Assembly: GCA_031835245.1 (NCBI GenBank)
Contig: JAVKOQ010000312.1
Coordinates: 1-42,500 of the forward strand
DNA from: Balamuthia mandrillaris
Taxonomy: Eukaryota > Discosea > Longamoebia > Balamuthiidae
DNA length: 42,500 bases
Direction of reading: 5' to 3'
A program made the position numbers and the translations under genes. Positions 22,499 to 33,300 of this stretch are shown in pieces (position 1 is the stretch's first letter; every line of letters begins with the position of its first letter). The notes under the pieces are model-generated. The model was given only the letters and a program-made list of their open reading frames with translations, was not told the origin of the DNA and did no database searches.

Positions 22499-23775
22499 CT
22501 AGGTACAAAGCAGGATGGCGGGTTGGGAAGCAAAGCCATACAACAGCGTCAACGGCATTACACCTTGGTCCAGCAACATGGAATGGCAGAATTGGTCTGC
22601 ATCGAAGACAAAGCGAACGCCTATACTCACACTGTGTGTCTCCTCATCGGAAGAAACAAGAGATGGATAGTCATCTTGTTTTGCTCGCTGTTGACAATGC
22701 TGGGGGCTCTGGTTGGATAAGAAGGTAGGGAAGTAGCTCCCATAGTACGTCACACCGGGATAGAAGAAGCTCCCATTTGGTTGGTCTTCAGTTACTGCAC
22801 TGAAAGCCACTCCCAAATAACGCCCTGTTTAGGTGTGGATCAGAGACGCAAAAGATCGAAAGACCAGAGTAGCAGGGGTGCTTACCATTAAGATAATAGG
22901 AGATGGTGGCAGCATCAAGGTCTAAACAACAACCTATGCGGTCTCCATTCTGCCATTGCCGCCCACCATAGTCACGGAGCTGCTTCCCGTTGTGATAACG
23001 CATCAACCGGAAGCCATCAAAACCCCATGAATGTGAGTCATCGCCCACTCCATAGTGCAGCTTCTCTTTGGTTAGCACTTGAATTATGGTCTTCTCTCCT
23101 CTCTCTGTTCTCTGTTCTCTTGTTCGCTGTCGCCTATACTTCTCTGCTTGTGCTCTCGCTCTTTGCTCTCCAGTTGAAAAAACAAGCAGGAGAACCAACC
23201 CGAGAGTCAACATCAAAAGGGTTGGTAAGCCAACCAAGCTGCATGTTGGGATGCCCAGTGGTGTGCAGTAACTCCACCTCAAAGTACCATCGACCAGTGG
23301 CCTGACAGCTCACGCCCACATCAACACGAAAGGTATGATATCTGTAGACCTGTAAAAAGCGGCGAGCCTCCTCCTCTGGCAGGTAGACGCGGGCGAGAGG
23401 GCAACGCAGCGTTGCTATCAGCCGTTCTTTCCATGGGAATTTTTGTGAGGTCCGCTCCGTCGATGTTGTCTTCCATAGGTCATGTCCTACCACCTTTGCT
23501 TTCACTGTTCGGTCAGAAAAGCAGCCCTTTGTAAGGATTCCAGAGGAGAGGCAGTGACAAACCCAGTGCAGCGAAGCATACTCTGATGGAAAGTGGGCCG
23601 CAAAGACCCGTTTCCAGGTTTGGGAAGTGTCGAGAAGGCGGCGCCACTCGCTATTCAGGCTACACATCGTCCACACAAAGCTCACATCGTCAGCCCGTTG
23701 CTCCACGATGTGGGAGATGAGCTCCAACGGCAACACCTCGAAAGCACCCAGCCACGTCCTTCCTTCCTCTCTCAT
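22499..23775 (-). CDS. F-box/SPRY-domain protein, copy 1
   Basis: Exons 23775-23563, 23493-23200, 23063-22886, 22824-22499; 336 residues. Residues 10-65 form an F-box-like region (FEVLPLELISHIVE, then LNSEWRRLLDTSQTWKRVFAAHFP). A SPRY/B30.2-like domain follows: GRWYFEVELL, GHPNMQLGWL, GVGDDSHSWGFDGFR, GDRIGCCLDLD and TISYYLNG, then LGVAFS. Such proteins usually act as substrate adaptors of SCF ubiquitin ligases, with SPRY binding the target; Fbxo45-like proteins share this pairing. Intron 1 (23562-23494) is 69 bp, a multiple of three and without a stop, so it may be retained to add 23 residues; the paralogue supports splicing. Intron 2 includes CTCTGTT repeats. Cytosolic or nuclear. Confidence 0.85.
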
Positions 23776-23817
23776 CTCTTATGTTTTTGTGACGACATGA
23801 AATTTTATTGGACAAGA

Positions 23818-23827
23818 GGGAGAGGAG

Positions 23828-23883
<56 letters not shown>

Positions 23884-23908
23884 AGAGAGAAAGAGAGAAA
23901 GAGGAGAA
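23818..23908. repeat. GA/CT microsatellite between the two F-box/SPRY genes
   Basis: GA-rich run on the plus strand (GAGAGAAA variants and pure GA) between the start of copy 1 and the end of copy 2. It is CT on the sense strand of both genes and lies just upstream of the copy 1 start codon. Confidence 0.9.
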
Positions 23909-23925
23909 GCATAAAAGAAGAAGCA

Positions 23926-24248
23926 TCATGAAGCGCAGTAGAGGATGTGAAACTGTTCCGGGTCAGCAGCAAGGAGGCCAAGCGGAATACAGCCTTGTGG
24001 CAGACCATACTTGAAGTGATCCGGCTCAAAGATAAAGTGAACGCCGATGCTGACGTTGTGCTGTTGGCCGGATGCAGAGGGTTGGACATCGTTTGGGATT
24101 ATCGTTGGAAAGTAGCCACCGTAGTAAGTTACGCCCGGATAAAAGAACTCGCCAGCAGAGGCGTTGACCTTCCTGAATGCCACTCCCAGGTTTTTTCCTG
24201 TTCAATAACAGTTTTAATAATAGGATTAGTATAGAAGAACATGAAGAA

Positions 24249-24288
<40 letters not shown>

Positions 24289-25297
24289 ACCATTGATATA
24301 ATAGGAAATGGTGGAGTTGTCGAGGTCAAGGCAACAACCAACACGGTCTCCATTTTTCCAGGGATGGGAATAGCCAGTGGCTCCCTTGCTCTTGTGATAC
24401 AACGACTTCCTGAAGCCATCATAGCCCCAAGAGAATGCATCATCGCCCACACCATAGTGTTGCTGCAACATCGAGCATAGTTTGCGGTAAGCATCAAAGA
24501 GAAGGTAGAAAGCACAAAGAGAGAAAGCGATAAAGAGAGTAACACTTAAGAAAAAGGAATAAATAACAAACCGCAAGGTTAACGGTAAAGGCATTGGTGA
24601 GCCAACCGAGCTGCATGTTAGGATGTCCGTTGGTGTGCAGCACCTCCACCTCAAAGTACCATCGGCCAGCAGCCTGACCGCTCACACCCACACTCCCACG
24701 AAAGGAATAGTACTTGTAGGCGTCGTTGAGGTAGGGCAGGGCCACCTCTTTGCATTGGTAGCGGCTGGCAAAGGGGCAACGCGAGGTTGCTCTCAGCTGC
24801 TCCTTCCACGGGAATCTTTGTGTTGTTGTTGTTGTTGTTGTCATGGTGGTTGCCTTGCGGCTATTGTCTCTCCACAGCCCATTGTTCACCACCTGATTTA
24901 ATTTTTTTAAAAAAAAAGAGTAGTGGTTTGGTCAAGATTGCTACTTTTTTATGATGGGAAACAAAACAAAAAAGAAAGCAACACATACCCAGGCGATAGA
25001 CTCAAAGTGAGAGGGAAAGCGGGTGGCAAAGACTCGTTTCCACGTTCGTGGGGTGTCCACAAGGGCACGCCATTCCGAGTTGAGGCTGCCCAATGCCAAT
25101 AAGTAGTTCACATCGTCACCGTGGAGCTCCACCACGTAACTCAACAATTCCAGCGGCAACACCTCGAAGGGGCCTAACAAAGTGGCGGGCTCGGCCACCG
25201 GACCTCGCTCTTTGCGCCTTTGAGTCTTTTGCACCTTGTCGGCGCTTCTCTCCTGCTTCCTCTCGTCTTTCTTCTTCCACAGCACCTTTGCTAACAT
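23926..25297 (-). CDS. F-box/SPRY-domain protein, copy 2
   Basis: Four exons: 25297-24989, 24892-24572, 24462-24291, 24197-23926; 357 residues. A basic N-terminus (KKKDERKQERSADK) is followed by the F-box-like LGPFEVLPLELLSYVVEL. The SPRY domain shows GRWYFEVEVLHTNGHPNMQLGW, GVGDDAFSWGYDGFRK, NGDRVGCCLDLD, TISYYING and KNLGVAF. The C-terminal segment (FFYPGVTYYGGYFPTI, then SIGVHFIFEPDHF) is shared with copy 1. Intron positions and phases match copy 1, so the pair arose by tandem duplication. The predicted role is an SCF substrate adaptor. It has a Thr repeat (ACA codons) between F-box and SPRY that copy 1 lacks. Intron 3 carries a CT repeat on the sense strand. Confidence 0.87.
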
Positions 25298-25373
25298 GGC
25301 TTGCTTTTTCGTTTTCGTAATTTTTTTTTTAATCGATAACTTTTTTTTTTTGATATTCGCCCCAAACTATCGG

Positions 25374-25412
25374 ATTATCGCCACTAAATACCCGATATTT
25401 TGTGGCGATAAT
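25374..25412. promoter_or_regulatory. Perfect inverted repeat, ATTATCGCCAC arms, in AT-rich gap
   Basis: An 11-bp arm (25374-25384) and its exact reverse complement (25402-25412) flank a 17-bp spacer. ATCGATA/GTCGATAA words lie on either side (25331 and 25441). It stands 77 bp upstream of the start codon of F-box/SPRY copy 2 and 105 bp past the RFX gene stop, so it could be an operator or an RNA hairpin at the RFX 3' end. Confidence 0.45.
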
Positions 25413-25516
25413 TTCATTTATCAGCAGTTTATTTTAGGTTGTCGATAAAAAAAACAAATTTACAGATAAAAGTTCAAAGTGCACGAAGAGAAGAAGAGCC
25501 GTCGAGTTTCGTGCCC

Positions 25517-27125
25517 TCAGTGCACGCAGTGACTTGGAAGAGAACGGTCCAAGACCTCTGGTGCTGTTGGCGCAGAGAGATGGCTTCCACCATTCCTTGA
25601 CTGACGATCGAGATAACACAGGAATTCAGCCCGATGGACCAACGTGGCGGCAAAGGATTTGGCCTGTCGGACCTTTCGCGAGACGAGGTAGGGTGGCAGC
25701 ACACCCGTTACCGCGTTCTCCACGAAACGAGGGAACAAGTTGGCCAGCTCTTTGCACCAAGCAGCCAGAGTTTCGACGTGACCCAGGGCAGAGTTGGCCA
25801 TGATGAGGTCGGAGAGCGTGCCGTAGGCCTCCCTGTCGAGGTCCAGTATCTGCGCGCAGACGCTCCTCTCCTCGAAGAGAGGGTACAAAAAGGCAACGGA
25901 CTCCCAGAAGGGGTGAGAGAGATGTCCTGCTCCCTTCAGATCCCCTCGCAGCAGGGCCTCAAAGACCTGCTCCCAGTGCTGTTGATACTGCTTGAGGAAG
26001 TGTTGAGCGCACTGCTGCAATGTGTCGGGGAGGTCCTCCGCGAAGGTGCACGAGAAGATGGGTCCAAGCTCCCAGGAACAGACCTCCTCCATAAAGCGAG
26101 GGGCGGGGGCTGAAGACGAGTTGGCCACTGGAGAAAACTTAGAGCAGTAGTGCAGCGGGGAAGTACCAATCGGAGTAGAATGCCCTTGGGTTTGTGGTTG
26201 GTGTGGTGGAGGGGTGGGTGTGGGAGTGGGAGACCCTGAGGAAACGGAAAAAGGATTACTTGATGGTAGGTGGTGATGGGAGCTCCCGCCACTGGTGGAC
26301 ACTGGTGCCGAGTACCGGGTGACTGGGTTTGCAGCCACCTCTCGTTTCAGTTGAGGCGTGGGCTGGCCTGGGTTCCGTCCTAGTGGTTCATCAGCGGAAG
26401 CAGAGGAGGAAGAGGAGGCAGGAGACCAGCTTGCGGAAACTGGGTTGTAGAATGTGGCAGGAGGTGTAGAATGATGTCGTGGATGACGCTGGTCACAACC
26501 AGCCGCCCCAGAGGTGTGTGTTTGTAGTTTCAAGCGCTCGTCAACAAAGGTTGAGCAGCTTCGCTTTCGTTTTCTCTTGTTGGCCTCCTGGGCATTAGTG
26601 CAGCCATTGTTGCTTTCAGAGGGAGATTCTGTCTGCTGGTTGACGAGCAGTGCAGGGTCATGATCTGATCGCACCCCCAAGTCCTTGTAGTGATGCTTTT
26701 CCTTTCCTCGAGGACCTGTTTTCGTTTGTTTTAGGTGTTAGCTGATGTTTCGCTGTTTAAGGAAAGGTAAGTGTGCTCAAAATAAAACGCCAAACAGGAG
26801 AACAGGGACGAATGGGGCTGTCGCTCGCACCTTTGCGGGAGCTCTTCAATGCGGGAAATACTTTATGCATGATCCGTCCAAAGACAGAGGAAGAAACGGG
26901 CTTCAATCCCCGAAACATACAGCTCATGATGTAGTGGCTGTAGACGCTCTCCTTGGGTGTTGACATTCCAATCTCTATCCGGTAGTTGTTTTGAATCCTG
27001 GAGCGGAGTTAAAGGACAGGATAAAGTTCGTAAAGTATGAACGAAAATCGTTTCCACAAGGGTTGCAGATGACGGTACCATGTTGTGATATCGCGGCGTA
27101 TGCTTTCATTGAAATGTTTTCCCAT
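25517..27125 (-). CDS. RFX-family transcription factor
   Basis: Three exons: 27125-27079, 26997-26831, 26715-25517; 470 residues with both junctions in frame. The first 80 residues are an RFX winged-helix domain: TWIQNNYRIEIGMSTPKESVY, then YSHYIMSC, LKPVSSSVFGRIMHKVFPALKSS and RKGPRGKEKHHYKDLGV. These align with the family's WLxxNYE..., P-x-S-x-Y, FGKxIRxVFPxLxTRRLG and TRGxSKYHYYG. RFX proteins bind X-box DNA as regulators. The middle is Ser/Pro/Thr-rich with a basic KRKRKR cluster (about residue 105) fit for nuclear import. The C-terminal 200 residues are a helical domain (FLKQYQQHWEQVFEALL) that may correspond to the dimerisation region. The domain begins almost at the start codon, so an upstream exon is possible. 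Recognition-helix-side residues differ from the usual YHYYG. Confidence 0.83.
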
Positions 27126-27831
27126 TAATCTATGCCTGTGCCCTGTGCGTGCTTCTAAACTTGAAAGAAACTATTTCTCTATGACCGTTTAACGCATAGA
27201 AATATCCCAAGCCCTTGGCTTTTGTCGGAGAGAGAGTCCGCGGTTACCTGGTTTATCCGTGGGCAGGATCGTCCGTTCAAAGAGACCAATCCCCTAGCAT
27301 TGGCGCCGGATGATGTTCTTGAATTCAAAAAGGGGGAAACCGCCTGAACAACATAGATGGTATCCAACCAGTACAGGACCAGCTTTCCCAAAAATATACA
27401 GCTCGGGCTTAACCGGAAGCACGCAAGAACTCGGTTCGGTCAAGCAAAGGAAACACTTCCAATGGCCCAAAAAGGACAACAAGTGACGTTTCGCGAAACA
27501 AAAAATTCGGGTCACGTGTCTGTGAAATTTCACCAAAAGTTGGTCCCCAAAAACTCCACTTTGGAATTGTTCTTGCTGCCGGGAACGTTTGGGCCATTGG
27601 AAGGTTATTCCTTATTCTCCAACTTACATCGCTATGCCTTATCTGCGATACCAACAGATCGCTCCACACGAAATGCGTACTGCAACCAAAAACGGATGTT
27701 TCTCATCTCGCCACTAGCTATCTTTACCTGCCTTTGATCTTCGCGAGTCTTTGTTTTAGACAAAGGATAGGATTTTTTTTCCGTATTTTCCGGTAGGGGG
27801 TTTGACTTCTGTTGTTTGCTGTTCCGCTGAC
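27126..27831. other. Intergenic region with a 16-bp inverted repeat
   Basis: No gene that I can support. Open frames on both strands here are short, lack domains and do not splice to anything. The notable feature is an inverted repeat (27456-27471 and 27588-27603). The stretch should contain the RFX promoter (leftward) and the 3' end of the FAD oxidoreductase gene. Confidence 0.45.
27456..27603. repeat. 148-bp foldback element, 16-bp perfect inverted arms
   Basis: CTTCCAATGGCCCAAA at 27456-27471 is matched exactly by its reverse complement at 27588-27603, with a 116-bp spacer. Imperfect similarity continues outwards (AAGGAA on both sides). This could be a small MITE-like insertion or a regulatory palindrome. 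No target-site duplication or transposase is visible. Confidence 0.5.
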
Positions 27832-29246
27832 CTACTCTCTTGTTGCCACCTGAACACTTTTTCTTGAAGGATCAAAGGGGCGAAGCGAGATGGAGTGACT
27901 GCTACCGTACAAGATCAGTTCAGCCATGGCCAAGCCAGTTGCAGGCGAGTTGAGGATGCCCCAACACCCGTGCCCTGCGGCCACGTATGCTCCTTCTACC
28001 CCCTCTATGCGGCCCAGCAGCGGCAATCCATCTGGCGATAACGGTAGGTAACATGCTTGTTGGCACTCCACTTGGCCCTCTGCGAGCGCCGGAGAGAGGG
28101 CGCTCGCTACAGAGCGCAAGGCCTCACAGCTCTCCTCATTGGGTTTGACGTCGTTGGGGTGAGAAGGGAGCGGCGTTCTTCCATCCGATTCGCCGCAGAT
28201 GTAGACCTCTCCTGTGCTGCGAGGATAAATCTCTGGAGAGCGACGCGTCGTGTCTGTGTATTCCACGAATAATGCGTGTGCACTCACCTAAGAGAAGGGG
28301 CACAGAGAGAAGAGCGTTGGAGAGTAAAGAGATAGAACAAGAACAGAGCAAGAGAAGGGAGAAGGAACATTACCGGACAAGAAGGGCGAATGAGGATGCT
28401 ATGTGCTTTTTGTGCATGAATTGGAGGCAGGTTAGGAAACCATCGGCACGCATCTTTGGACCATGGTCCCATCGCTACCACCACCACATCTGCTGGCAGA
28501 GTAGTGGGAGCGGAACAAGAAGGGGAGGAGGAGGAAGAGATCTGTACAGCTACCACTTTGCCATTCTCCATAGCAACGTCGGTCACTTCAGTGTTGAGAA
28601 GCAGCTGGACGTTGCCCAGCTTTTGAGCCTCTTCTAGGAGAACACGAGTGAACTTGGCGGGGTGCAGCTGGGCTGTGGTCTCAGTGTTGCCCAGCGGAGA
28701 GAACGCCTTGATCACCGACAGGTCCAGCCAGGAGGGCAGCAAGGACAGCGCAGCAGAAGGCGGCAGCCAGGGCATCTTCTCGCGCTGCTTCTCCTCCTTT
28801 CTTTGTTGCTCCAACAGGGCGGAGCGCTTCAGACCAGCCTTGCAGGTGAGGGAGAGGGTGTCCATGGGGCGATAGTCATAGTTCTGTTGGGACTCGCTGG
28901 CAAAGGCGGAGGCCATCGTGGCGTGCAGCTGGAAGCTCGGGCGGGCGAGGTGCCGCAACGCGGAGTGGTCGCACCAGTCCAGGGCCAGGAAGCCGCCGGC
29001 CTTGCCAGAGGCAGCGCTGGCCACCTGCCCTCCTTTCTCCACCACGGTGACCTGCCACTCTGTGGTGGTGGTGGTGGTGGGCTGGGAAGTGGATCTATCA
29101 CCCTGCTCCTCATCCCCTTGCTGCTGCGGAGCATGAGCCAGCAACAGCATCAGATGGTAGGCTATGCTTGCTCCAATGACGCCCCCGCCACAAATGACCA
29201 CCCTTCGGACCTCCTTTCCACTTTCGCCATGCTCCGCTCTGCTCTC

Positions 29247-29252
<6 letters not shown>
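27832..29252 (-). CDS. FAD-dependent oxidoreductase, DAO superfamily (TDA3-like)
   Basis: Two exons: 29252-28374 and 28287-27832; 444 residues. A dinucleotide-binding Rossmann motif opens the protein (VVICGGGVIGASIAYHL), followed by a VVEKGG acidic end. SAASGKAGGFLALDWCD is the hallmark of the yeast Tda3/SPAC1F5.03c-type oxidoreductases within the DAO (D-amino acid/glycine oxidase) superfamily. The C-terminal FAD-contact region is present (PLSPDGLPLLGRIEGVEGAYVAAGHGCWGILNSPATG). The enzyme should use FAD to oxidise an amine-type substrate, which is unknown; the yeast homologue has been tied to endosome-to-Golgi transport. There is a Thr/Gln/Gly-rich insertion after the first helix. The N-terminus has no signal peptide. 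A sense-strand GA repeat lies just before the start codon. Confidence 0.85.
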
Positions 29253-29289
<37 letters not shown>

Positions 29290-29301
29290 GTTCTTTTTTT
29301 G

Positions 29302-29343
<42 letters not shown>

Positions 29344-29383
29344 ATCTCTCTCTCCCTCTCTCTTTTTGTTCTTTTTTTTGTTT

Positions 29384-29414
<31 letters not shown>

Positions 29415-29425
29415 TTTTGTTCTTT
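29253..29425 (+). repeat. CT microsatellite with TTTTGTTC spacers
   Basis: Four CT dinucleotide blocks are separated by near-identical spacers of the form TTTTTGTTCTTTTTTTGTTTT. It fills most of the gap between the FAD oxidoreductase start and the small secreted protein gene. The repeated spacer means the unit was duplicated with its flank, not only by slippage of CT. Confidence 0.9.
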
Positions 29426-29531
29426 TTTTTGTTTTGATTTGTTGTGTTCAGTTTGTACAGAAAAAGAGCAGGATTGCAGCACCACGACAGCAAGCGGTGC
29501 ACAAAAGGAGCACAGATCGGCAAGGATAGGA

Positions 29532-30066
29532 TCACAACTCGTCGTGGCGGAAGGCGAAGCGGCTCCACTGCAGCAGGCTCTCCAGGAAGTAGTCCCCCAG
29601 GGCGTGCAGGTCCTCTTGGTTCGTCTGCAACCGCCACCGTATGGTATCCTGCATGGCCCATGACTGGTTTTGTTTTTGATTTTTTTTTCCCAAGTCCTTC
29701 AGCAAAAAATAGAACAGAAGAAGCTCTTTGAAAAACCAAATTGGTAAAAAGGTGCGTGATGGTTACCGCAGGGGCCAGCTTACGGCCGTACGTTTCGAAC
29801 GTTGTCTGTATCTCTTCCGCATGTTCCGCCTCGATGTGCTCCACGAACCGACAAAAATCCTGGCAGACGTCGTTGTCCTTGAGCTGGTCATCGCAGAGCT
29901 CGCTGCACACCCTCAGCAGCCCCTCGAACAGGTCCACCCGCTCGTCCTCAAAGCCCAAAGGGACCTCTTTCGCCTCCACCGTTGTCTTTGCCTTCCACGA
30001 CCACCCATTCCCGGTCACGCACACCCCCACCACTGCCGCCACCAGCAGCAGCCAAAGCCGCAGCAT
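29532..30066 (-). CDS. Small secreted protein, unknown
   Basis: Two exons: 30066-29767 and 29648-29532; 138 residues. MLRLWLLLVAAVVGVCVTG is a clear signal peptide. The mature part is acidic and helical, with cysteines in CSELCDDQLKDNDVCQDFC that could form two or more disulfides. The second exon encodes a helical DTIRWRLQTNQEDLHALGDYFLESLLQWSRF. There is an upstream in-frame extension, but the ATG at 30066 is chosen because it starts directly with the signal peptide. I know no family for it. Likely an exported or ER-lumenal protein. It shares its upstream region (30067-30346) with the divergent MT-A70 gene. Confidence 0.68.
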
Positions 30067-30346
30067 CTTTCCTGCTGTTTTTTTTTTTGTGGCCGGCAGT
30101 TCCAAGATCAAGGTTGACGTCAATATTCGCATGTAAGGAATTTTCATTAATGTAATATACTATATTTGGATAAATAATGACATCATGTATCTTTAGGAAA
30201 TGATGTTTGAAATTTTTACAAGAAAACAAAAATGTTTGAAAGGGACCGTTAAAACCGAATGAAGAAAGTCGTTAAGACAAAGTGCTCACAAAAAATAATT
30301 TTTACGAGACGCGCACCTCAAAACTTCTTGCAACATTTAACTGGGG

Positions 30347-33300
30347 ATGATGGACAACGCCAACCATCATTATCATTGGCCGTACGGCGATGATGAAGAT
30401 GGTGCGCAAGGAAGCCAACCGTGCCAGCAAATGGACCTGTTTTGTTCTTCGGAGGAGCCCTTGGACGTGGCCACCTGGCTGTCCTTCTTTGAGGACGGTG
30501 GGCAGGCGGAAAGGAGAGGCCTTGGGAGCGGGGGCAGCAGCTTCTCTTTGGACTCCTTTCGGCAGGTAGAAGAGGAAATCGCTGAAGAGCTGCGACGGCA
30601 TCACGGCAAGATAGACGAAGAGGTTTACGCGTTTGTTGCAGCGGAACAAACGCGTAAACCGCTGCTGCCATCCCAGTCGTGTATCACTACCGCTTACAGC
30701 GAAGATGATCCTCCGAGAAGAGAGGTGACTGCTACCCCACCACCTTCGCTGCCGCTTCCACTGCCAACGTTATCCACAACACAGGAGGAGAGCGGAAAAG
30801 AACCGGTAAAGCAAGGAGAAGAGGAAGAAGAGGAGGAGGTCGAGATCGTTTCAGTAGTGCACAAAAACGAAAACAGTCCTTCCCCCTTCGGACTGCCTGT
30901 CTACCATCGGCTCTTTCAACGCACCACACCAGCTCGCCAACGACCGCCACTTTCTCTAGCGAAGCGAACCCCCAACAAGGTTGCTTCTTCGAGAATAGCC
31001 TCTTCCACCTCTTCCTTCAGCCGCATAGGTCCTCTACCTCCGTCGAGTACTATTTCCTCCTGTGAGGCTTCTTCTTCTGGCCCGTTGTCAAAAGTTTCGT
31101 TGTCAACAGGGAAAGACGTGGCGAAGATGGAAAAACCCACTCCTTCTCTTTCTACTGCCGATACGTACGCGGCTTTGACTGAAACGACGACGTCTCCCAA
31201 AGCAGCAGCTACACCAACACCCTCCTCTTCACCTTCACCCACAAAGCAGAGGAAGCGCAAAAAGAAACAATGGGGCGGCTTCCTGGACACCAGTTCTTCT
31301 TCTTCAGAAGAGTGGGAGGGAGAAGAGAGAGCTTTTTCAAATGGTAGCTCTCCCGTGAAGGAAGAAGATAACACCAGACAACATGTTGCGGCGCTTTTAC
31401 CTTTCAACAAGACGCGAGAAGAAGCAGCTGATGAGGAATGCAATGGAAATCAGAAAGAGCGAGGCAACTCACTTAAAAGAAAAATGGAACGAGTTTCTAA
31501 CCTCCTTGCTGAACCATCTTCTCCTGACGCAATCGCAACACGACACAACAGTGACAACGACGACAATATGGAGCACGACAATCCCGTCGCTAGTCAACAC
31601 AAGAAGAGGAGAATACAAGTTAGTGAACAGGATCCGATGGCACTTGTAGTGCAGGGGCATCTGTCTCAAGATGAAAAGTACGAAGAGGAACAGAAAGAAG
31701 AGGAACCTGTGGAGGAGGTTGTGACAAAACGAAGGCGAGGAAGACCGAAAGGATCTGGCAAAAAAAGAACTAGCAGAGGACGGCCACCAAAGCATAGAGC
31801 TTCCGTTGTTGAGCCCTCGGCACAAACAGAACCCCCACAGAAAGAAGGTAGCAAGGCGTCCAACCATCGTCTAACCATACGCATTACTCGCAACTCGAAG
31901 AGAATGGAAGAAGACGATCTGCCATCCAAAAGCAGAGAAGAAAAGAATGAGGCAATGACAATGCAGTCGTCCTTGACTGAAGAACAACAATACAACGAAT
32001 CAAGCAAGAAGATGCACCCTGCACAAGAGGAGAATGATTCACGCGAAGAAGGAGACGAAGGAAACGAAGAAGAATTTATCAAGCTGGACAAATTTGTTGA
32101 ACCTTTTGATGAGCAGAGCGTTAAAGACTGGTCCTCGGCGAGGATAGCGGCGTGGAGACAGCGGCACAGTAACCCCAATGCCTATTACTATCGATTCACG
32201 GGTATTTCAACCCTTTCTCTCCTTTCTTTCTCCAGATATTTGTCTTTTTCTTATCCATGAGAACATTGCATGTAGATATTGGAGTAAAACAAGCTTCAGG
32301 AGGCATCAAAGGAGCAGAAGCAAAGGCTTGGATGGATCGTTACAATGAGTTCAAGAGCAAAGGATGGCAGGTGGGTTCCTCCTGGGGCCTCTTCAGCAAA
32401 GGCTTGCCTCACCGGGTCGGTTATCAATGCGCCAACTACTACCGCAAGTTAGTGAAGGAGCGAAAGCTCCCAAACGAAAAGGCTAACGCTATTGCTTCAA
32501 AACGAACGGACAACGAGGTCGATGAAGAAACGAGACAATGCTCATCTGGATACCGTGGTGGCCATTCTAAGGATGTACGTATAGCCGTTTTTACAGACAA
32601 TAGTAGAGAACTCACGTTGATGATTTCCTAAGCAGATGCAGCTTAAAAACTGCCTGACCGATGTGTGGCAAACCCAACAAGTCAAATACGTTGAAAAATG
32701 GGTGGATAGATGGCTTGGAAAGTATCATGGAGGAGAGGGAGACATAACATTTACTGCTTCCTCCGTCTCACCTCAACGAAGCAAAAGAGAGACTGAACAT
32801 TCGACCATAGCCCCCCAACCCATATCTTCTGTCTCTCTCAGTGGCATCGATACAAGCCATGTACATAAGCAAGAAAAGAAAAAGAGCAAGGACAATGAAA
32901 AGGAAAACGAGAAACGAACGCCTCTCAACACGAGCAAGACCAACGATGCCTTACTGTTGCTTGAACGGAAGGAACAACGACTGGCAACGAAAGCGAACAA
33001 AAAGACAGAACTACCACTCTCGCCACCTCAACAGCCACCCAAACTCGAAAAGAAAGAGATTAAATCCTTTCAACCGGAGTGTAACAAGAAAAAACTAATA
33101 TCCTCCTCGCCGCTACCACGGTCCAAACAAACAGCACCGATAACACGACAACTGGACCTTTCCTTTTGGATCAAAGGGCTTGCCCCACTACCGCAGGAGG
33201 ATCAACCGCCAGAAAAGGTGGCGATGCCAAAGTGTATACCGAGCACATGGGCAAGGCTCATCCACCCGCTCCGACGTGACCATAAGGGCCGTACTGCCCT

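Noticed and set aside
27357-27737. 126-residue plus-strand frame and an 86-residue minus-strand frame
   Set aside because: No recognisable domain, no splice partners, odd composition; the region is better described as intergenic with a foldback element.
28662-29663. 333-residue plus-strand open frame
   Set aside because: It is antisense to the FAD oxidoreductase exon 1 and then runs through the CT microsatellite; no domain and no promoter context.
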